From Sandarakinorhabdus glacialis (lineage in GTDB: Bacteria; Pseudomonadota; Alphaproteobacteria; Sphingomonadales; Sphingomonadaceae): DNA of 64,000 bases. The position numbers were made by a program, and so were the translations under genes. Positions 61,559-64,000 of the stretch are shown here, piece after piece (position 1 is the stretch's first letter; the number at the start of each line of letters is the position of its first letter). The notes under the pieces were generated by a model. That model was not told where the DNA came from and did not search any database. It was given only the letters and a program-made list of their open reading frames with translations. The stretch is from assembly GCF_014643455.1 (NCBI RefSeq), contig NZ_BMJM01000006.1, positions 180,129 through 244,128 on the forward strand. Reading direction: 5' to 3'.

Positions 61559-63796
61559 ATGGCTTCTTCCGGCACATCATTCTTCGGTAGTCGCGCGGCG
61601 ACAGGTTTCGACGCCCACCCGGCAGCGAGCCAGTCCCATACGACCCGTCCTGCGGCGCACGTCGGCGCCGGTGACGTCTGGAACATCCTGGTCCGGCGCC
61701 GCCTCGTCGTTCTCCTGACGCTGGCGACCGTTGTCGCGGGGGTGATGCTGTTCCTGCTCCGCGCAACGCCGCTCTATACCGCCACCACCACCTTGCAGGT
61801 TACCTCGCAAGGTATCGAGGAAGTCGCGACGGGTGAACTGCGCCCGGGCAGCCCACTCGACGAACTCCGGATCTCGACACACATGAACCTGCTCACCGCG
61901 GCACCGCTAGGGGTCATGGTCGTCAAGGACATGCAGCTCGACATCGATCCGGAATTCGCACCCGTCATTGAAAAGCCATGGTATTCGCGGTATTTCGGTA
62001 CGACCCGGCGCGCGCCCGTGCTCGACGCGGAAGATGCCGAAGCTCAGCACATGGGCGGGGTCGTCGAGCGTCTGTTCGACCGGGTGAAAATCGACCGCAT
62101 CGGCCAGTCGCACCTTATCGAAGTCGCTGTCACCACGGTCGATCCTGAAAAGTCGGCGCGCATAGCCAACAGTATTGCCGGCAGCCACCTCAAGCGGTTG
62201 CAGAAGGAAGCCCGGTCGGAAACCGCTCGCCGCATAGCCGAAACCGAGCTGCGCGCCGACGAATTGCGCCAGCAGGCGGTCGATGGCGAACGCGCCGCTG
62301 TGGCCTATAGCCGGTCACGCGGCGTCGCTGCCAGGGGACCTGCGGACACCGCCAACACGGGTCAGATCGATCGGCTTTCGGCGCAGCTGGCCGAGGCCCG
62401 CGCCGCCCGCGTCGGGGCCGAAATCCGCATTGCCTCGGCGGGCGCCAGCACCGGCACGGCGACATCGCCGCTGCTCAACGACTTGCGCTCGCAGATGGCG
62501 ACGCTCGACAAGCGCATTGCCGAGTTGCAGTCGCAGTTCGGTGCCGGCCACCCCGACATGATCGCGGCGACGGCACAACGCAGCGACGTCGCCGGCCGCC
62601 TCGCCATCGAAACGGCGCGCGTCCAGGGCGACGCCCGCGCCGACGTGGCGGCGAACCGCGCCCGCGAAGGCCAGATCGCCAGCGACCTGGGCTCGGTCCG
62701 CGCCGAAGCCGTGCGGGCCGGCGACGCCAGCGTCAGCGTCGACGATCTACGGCGCAGCGCCGAAGCCAATCGCGCCTTGTACCTGACCCAGCTGGCGCAA
62801 TTGCAGGAACTGCGCAGCCGCGAACGGGTGATCCGCCCGGACGTGACGATCGTCGGCAAGGCGATTGCCGGTGCCGATCCCAGCGAGCCGCGTACCGGCC
62901 GCATCATCGGCGTCGCCGCCGTCGCCGGTTCGATGCTGGCGCTGCTGTTCGCCTTTGCCGCAGAGATGCTCGACAACCGCTTGCGTACCGCCGACCAGGT
63001 GGCCGAGCATATCGGGCTCGATACGCTGGCCATGATGCCCGAGCTCGGCCGGAAGGATATGCGGATCCCGATTACCCAGCTCTTCACCCGCCAGCCCAAC
63101 TCGATCTTTGTCGAGGCATCGCGCGCACTCTATATGGACATCGTCGAGCGATTGCCAATGCGTGGCGGCTGCATCGTCATTACATCGCCATTGCCGAGCG
63201 ATGGCAAGACACTGATCGCCGCCAGCCTGGCTGCTGCCGCGGCAACGCTCGGCCGCCGGGCGGTGCTCGTCGATTTCGACCTGCGGCGCCCGACAGTGCT
63301 CGAAACGCTTTCGATGTCGGCCGGCAGCGGCGACCTGGTCGATTGCCTGATGTCCGAGCGCAAGTTTCATCGCAGCGAACTCGATGCCATCATCCAGGCC
63401 AATGACGACCTGCCACGCTTGTCGGTCGTCGGAGTTACCCGCGTGATCGACGATCCATCGGCAGCGTTGTCGTCGCCGCGCGTCGGCGAGATCATTGGGG
63501 CGCTGCGCGAACGCTTCGACCTGGTCATTCTGAACGCACCGCCAATCCTCGCCGTCCGTGACGCCAAGGGATTAAGCGTACTCGCCAACCAGACCTTGCT
63601 CGTCATCCGCTGGGGTCACACCACGCCGGAGATCGCCAAGGCAGCGCGACGTTTGTTGGGGGGCATCGTGCCGCTGGCGGTGATCAGCCGGGTGGATTTT
63701 CGCAGGCACTCCGCAGCACGCTATGGCGACCAGCTCCAGCACTTCTCCGACTTTTCATCCTACTTCGGTGTGCCGGCGACCCAGCGCCAAAGTTAG
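61559..63796 (+). CDS. wzc: Wzc-like chain-length determinant / BY-kinase-type ATPase
   Basis: A 745-aa inner-membrane protein: N-terminal helix (RRRLVVLLTLATVVAGVMLFLL), a periplasmic Wzz domain with coiled coil (about residues 90-460), a second helix (GVAAVAGSMLALLFAFAAEML) and a cytoplasmic ATPase. Walker A is SPLPSDGKT (Lys550), and Walker A' is VLVDFDLRRP. The Walker B Asp of the family is Asn659 (VILNAPP). The C-terminus has only two Tyr, not the usual tyrosine cluster. Polymer-length control is likely. Autokinase activity is doubtful. The start at 61559 follows AGG and opens the conserved protein. Confidence 0.87.
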   Translation: MASSGTSFFGSRAATGFDAHPAASQSHTTRPAAHVGAGDVWNILVRRRLVVLLTLATVVAGVMLFLLRATPLYTATTTLQVTSQGIEEVATGELRPGSPLDELRISTHMNLLTAAPLGVMVVKDMQLDIDPEFAPVIEKPWYSRYFGTTRRAPVLDAEDAEAQHMGGVVERLFDRVKIDRIGQSHLIEVAVTTVDPEKSARIANSIAGSHLKRLQKEARSETARRIAETELRADELRQQAVDGERAAVAYSRSRGVAARGPADTANTGQIDRLSAQLAEARAARVGAEIRIASAGASTGTATSPLLNDLRSQMATLDKRIAELQSQFGAGHPDMIAATAQRSDVAGRLAIETARVQGDARADVAANRAREGQIASDLGSVRAEAVRAGDASVSVDDLRRSAEANRALYLTQLAQLQELRSRERVIRPDVTIVGKAIAGADPSEPRTGRIIGVAAVAGSMLALLFAFAAEMLDNRLRTADQVAEHIGLDTLAMMPELGRKDMRIPITQLFTRQPNSIFVEASRALYMDIVERLPMRGGCIVITSPLPSDGKTLIAASLAAAAATLGRRAVLVDFDLRRPTVLETLSMSAGSGDLVDCLMSERKFHRSELDAIIQANDDLPRLSVVGVTRVIDDPSAALSSPRVGEIIGALRERFDLVILNAPPILAVRDAKGLSVLANQTLLVIRWGHTTPEIAKAARRLLGGIVPLAVISRVDFRRHSAARYGDQLQHFSDFSSYFGVPATQRQS

Positions 63797-64000
63797 GCAT
63801 TGGGGGACAGGGCAGGGTGGTCCGGGTGGCGGCGGTCGTGATTCGCCCCCTTTGCGGGCTGATTGTGGGCCGCAATCGGCAACGGGTGCGCCCTCTCCTC
63901 CTTCAATTCCCACTATTTCCATGTCCTTTTCCCTCTTGGCTTTCAAAAATCTGTCATGTTGGGTTGAAAGGGGGTTGCGCGTGGGGTCGGGTGGTCATAG
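63797..64000. other. 204-nt end of window
   Basis: Nothing recognisable as a gene, hairpin or repeat was seen after the wzc stop. Confidence 0.4.

Noticed and set aside
63755..63946. 63-codon minus-strand frame at the window end
   Set aside because: Starts in a non-coding tail, has no ribosome site and overlaps the end of wzc.

Overview
The window comes from a high-GC alphaproteobacterium, most likely a member of the Sphingomonadales. The reasons are GC-rich third codon positions, a PEPxxWA-type CTERM protein, two HWE-family light-sensing kinases, a TonB-dependent receptor, short 'cccc-ggc-cttc-gcc-gggg' hairpin repeats, and a Wzx/Wzy exopolysaccharide locus. The genus cannot be fixed from this sequence. 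No rRNA, tRNA, CRISPR array, integrase or transposase was seen.

Layout. (1) 2-4231, plus strand: a coupled set of two D-aminoacylase-type amidohydrolases, a beta-keto acid cleavage enzyme and an IclR regulator, probably a small catabolic operon. (2) 4348-7009, minus: a bacteriophytochrome hybrid kinase whose start overlaps a 19-codon leader ORF with a strong ribosome site. (3) 7058-8250, minus: a truncated sulfonate-binding protein and a PEP-CTERM protein. (4) 8473-23302, minus: an organosulfur region. It holds SsuABC-type transport, cysteine dioxygenase, a four-domain rhodanese, a class II aldolase, a D-2-hydroxyacid dehydrogenase, an acyl-CoA-dehydrogenase-fold enzyme, a LysR regulator, a TlpA-like protein, a TonB receptor, an SsuD-like monooxygenase and a frameshifted 2OG-Fe(II) oxygenase. 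(5) 23699-26414, plus: an alpha/beta hydrolase lacking its nucleophile, an SDR and a LOV histidine kinase. (6) 26537-32364, minus: a patatin-like lipoprotein followed by a giant membrane sensor frame of about 1,500 codons that is cut twice by in-frame stops. (7) 32720-63796: a large exopolysaccharide locus in several divergent operons.

The exopolysaccharide locus contains a CDP-sugar branch (RfbF, RfbG, a DegT-fold dehydrase with His at the PLP-lysine position but no Fe-S cysteines, a sugar C-methyltransferase and a reductase). It also has a CapD/FlaA1-type dehydratase with a DegT aminotransferase, a short PglC-like initiating transferase, at least five glycosyltransferases, a flippase, a Wzy-like polymerase, a Wza-like export protein, a beta-barrel, a BY-kinase-like chain-length protein and a LuxR-type regulator. 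Tailoring enzymes are a sulfotransferase, a formyltransferase, a PIG-L deacetylase, an ATP-grasp ligase, a HAD phosphatase and an exported pectate-lyase-like enzyme. The inferred product is a sulfated heteropolysaccharide carrying a branched deoxy sugar and an N-formyl (or N-acyl) amino sugar.

Nearly all genes inside each block overlap by 1-8 nt, so translational coupling dominates. The best candidates for new biology are the organosulfur cluster, the stop-interrupted sensor next to the patatin, and the CDP-sugar and N-acyl tailoring modules.
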